A DNA stretch of 64,000 bases from MED-G105 sp039814575 (GTDB lineage Bacteria > Pseudomonadota > Alphaproteobacteria > Caulobacterales > Parvularculaceae). This document shows, one piece after another, positions 63,864-64,000 of the stretch; positions within the stretch are counted from its first letter, which is position 1; each line of letters starts with the position of its first letter. Below the pieces are notes generated by a model that saw only the letters and a program-made list of their open reading frames with translations, made no database searches and had not been told where the DNA came from. Location: positions 273,664 to 337,663 of the forward strand of contig JBCCAY010000001.1 in the NCBI GenBank assembly GCA_039814575.1. Reading direction: 5' to 3'. The translations under genes were made by a program, and so were the position numbers.

Positions 63864-64000
63864 GGGGCTGTCCCAGAAGATTTACTTTCGTGTGTATGGT
63901 TTGAGCCATGTTCGTAGAGTTTTCAAGAGCTGATCCGCGGCTCCATAATTGAAGCGCCACTCGCATTCCTTGAGATACAGATGAAAGTTTTGTCGCGGAA
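63864..64000 (-). mobile_element. IS1595-type insertion sequence (one end)
   Basis: Starts with GGGGCTGTCCCAGAAG, a plausible terminal inverted repeat, exactly where the kinase receiver domain loses similarity. The minus strand encodes an IS1595/ISXO2-type transposase C-terminus. The 8 bp before the end, AATTGTTT (63856-63863), are the expected target duplication if the family rule of 8 bp holds. The other end lies outside the window. Confidence 0.8.
63882..64000 (-). CDS. IS1595-family transposase, C-terminal fragment
   Basis: Minus-strand translation from the window edge reads YLKECEWRFNYGAADQLLK, then TLRTWLKPYTRK and a stop at 63882-63884. The YLKECEWRFN block is a hallmark of the C-terminus of ISXO2-like DDE transposases. 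Only about 38 residues are visible, so intactness is unknown. Confidence 0.8.
   Translation of the reverse strand, partial: PRQNFHLYLKECEWRFNYGAADQLLKTLRTWLKPYTRK

Overview
The window is a chromosomal segment of a moderately GC-rich alphaproteobacterium. The supporting evidence is an oriC-proximal dnaA/dnaN/recF block next to rpsT and mutM, a serC-serA operon with a candidate serC leader RNA, hrcA-grpE near rph, the alphaproteobacterial families DUF2336 and DUF1491, CtrA-like TTAA-N7-TTAA sites, and inverted CCTTCGAGACGC...CCTCAGGATGAGG repeats of the kind common in this class. I cannot name the genus. A lineage near Caulobacterales/Parvularculales is an inference.

Layout. 1-11.6 kb, almost all on the minus strand: recF (cut by the window edge), dnaN, a rather divergent dnaA, a 2.3 kb nearly gene-free stretch with a perfect 4 x 18-bp direct repeat (best oriC candidate), rpsT with a clear promoter, mutM, a small membrane protein, rpsA with a strong terminator, and cmk. 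11.7-16.7 kb, plus strand: thiD, a PhzF-family protein, leader RNA, serC, serA. 16.8-19.8 kb: a flotillin operon (PspA-like coiled coil, YqiJ-like, YqiK-like). 20-26 kb: purA, a DUF2007 protein, coaBC, a low-GC PadR regulator with a small companion, grpE, hrcA. 26-34.9 kb: a 974-aa DUF2339 membrane protein, rph, an acyltransferase, DUF2336, and a two-gene module of a ParA-like ATPase plus a long disordered protein with a ribbon-helix-helix-like C-terminus.

35-43.5 kb is a ten-gene operon for a multisubunit cation/H+ antiporter. Its order resembles the antiporter half of archaeal Mbh complexes (MrpE, F, G, DUF4040/MbhE, B, C, D), followed by two more antiporter-type subunits and a 90-aa membrane protein. 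No hydrogenase genes are present, and the MrpC subunit carries a histidine/aspartate-rich insertion of about 115 residues. A free-standing DnaA domain-IV-like protein follows. 44-51.7 kb holds sufE, an SMR transporter, secreted hypothetical proteins, a soluble histidine kinase, DUF1491, an SH3 lipoprotein and a SixA-like phosphatase. 51.7-58.8 kb looks like a surface polysaccharide locus (O-antigen-ligase-like protein, glycosidase-like secreted protein, MOP flippase, GT4 glycosyltransferase). The window ends with a HEAT-like protein, a bifunctional class A PBP, and a hybrid histidine kinase whose second receiver domain is cut by an IS1595-type insertion sequence.

No rRNA, tRNA, CRISPR array, prophage or obvious defence system was seen. 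The more unusual items are the ParA/RHH module, the His-rich MrpC, the lone DnaA-domain-IV protein, and a recurrent pattern of short (12-18 bp) tandem duplications inside and between genes.
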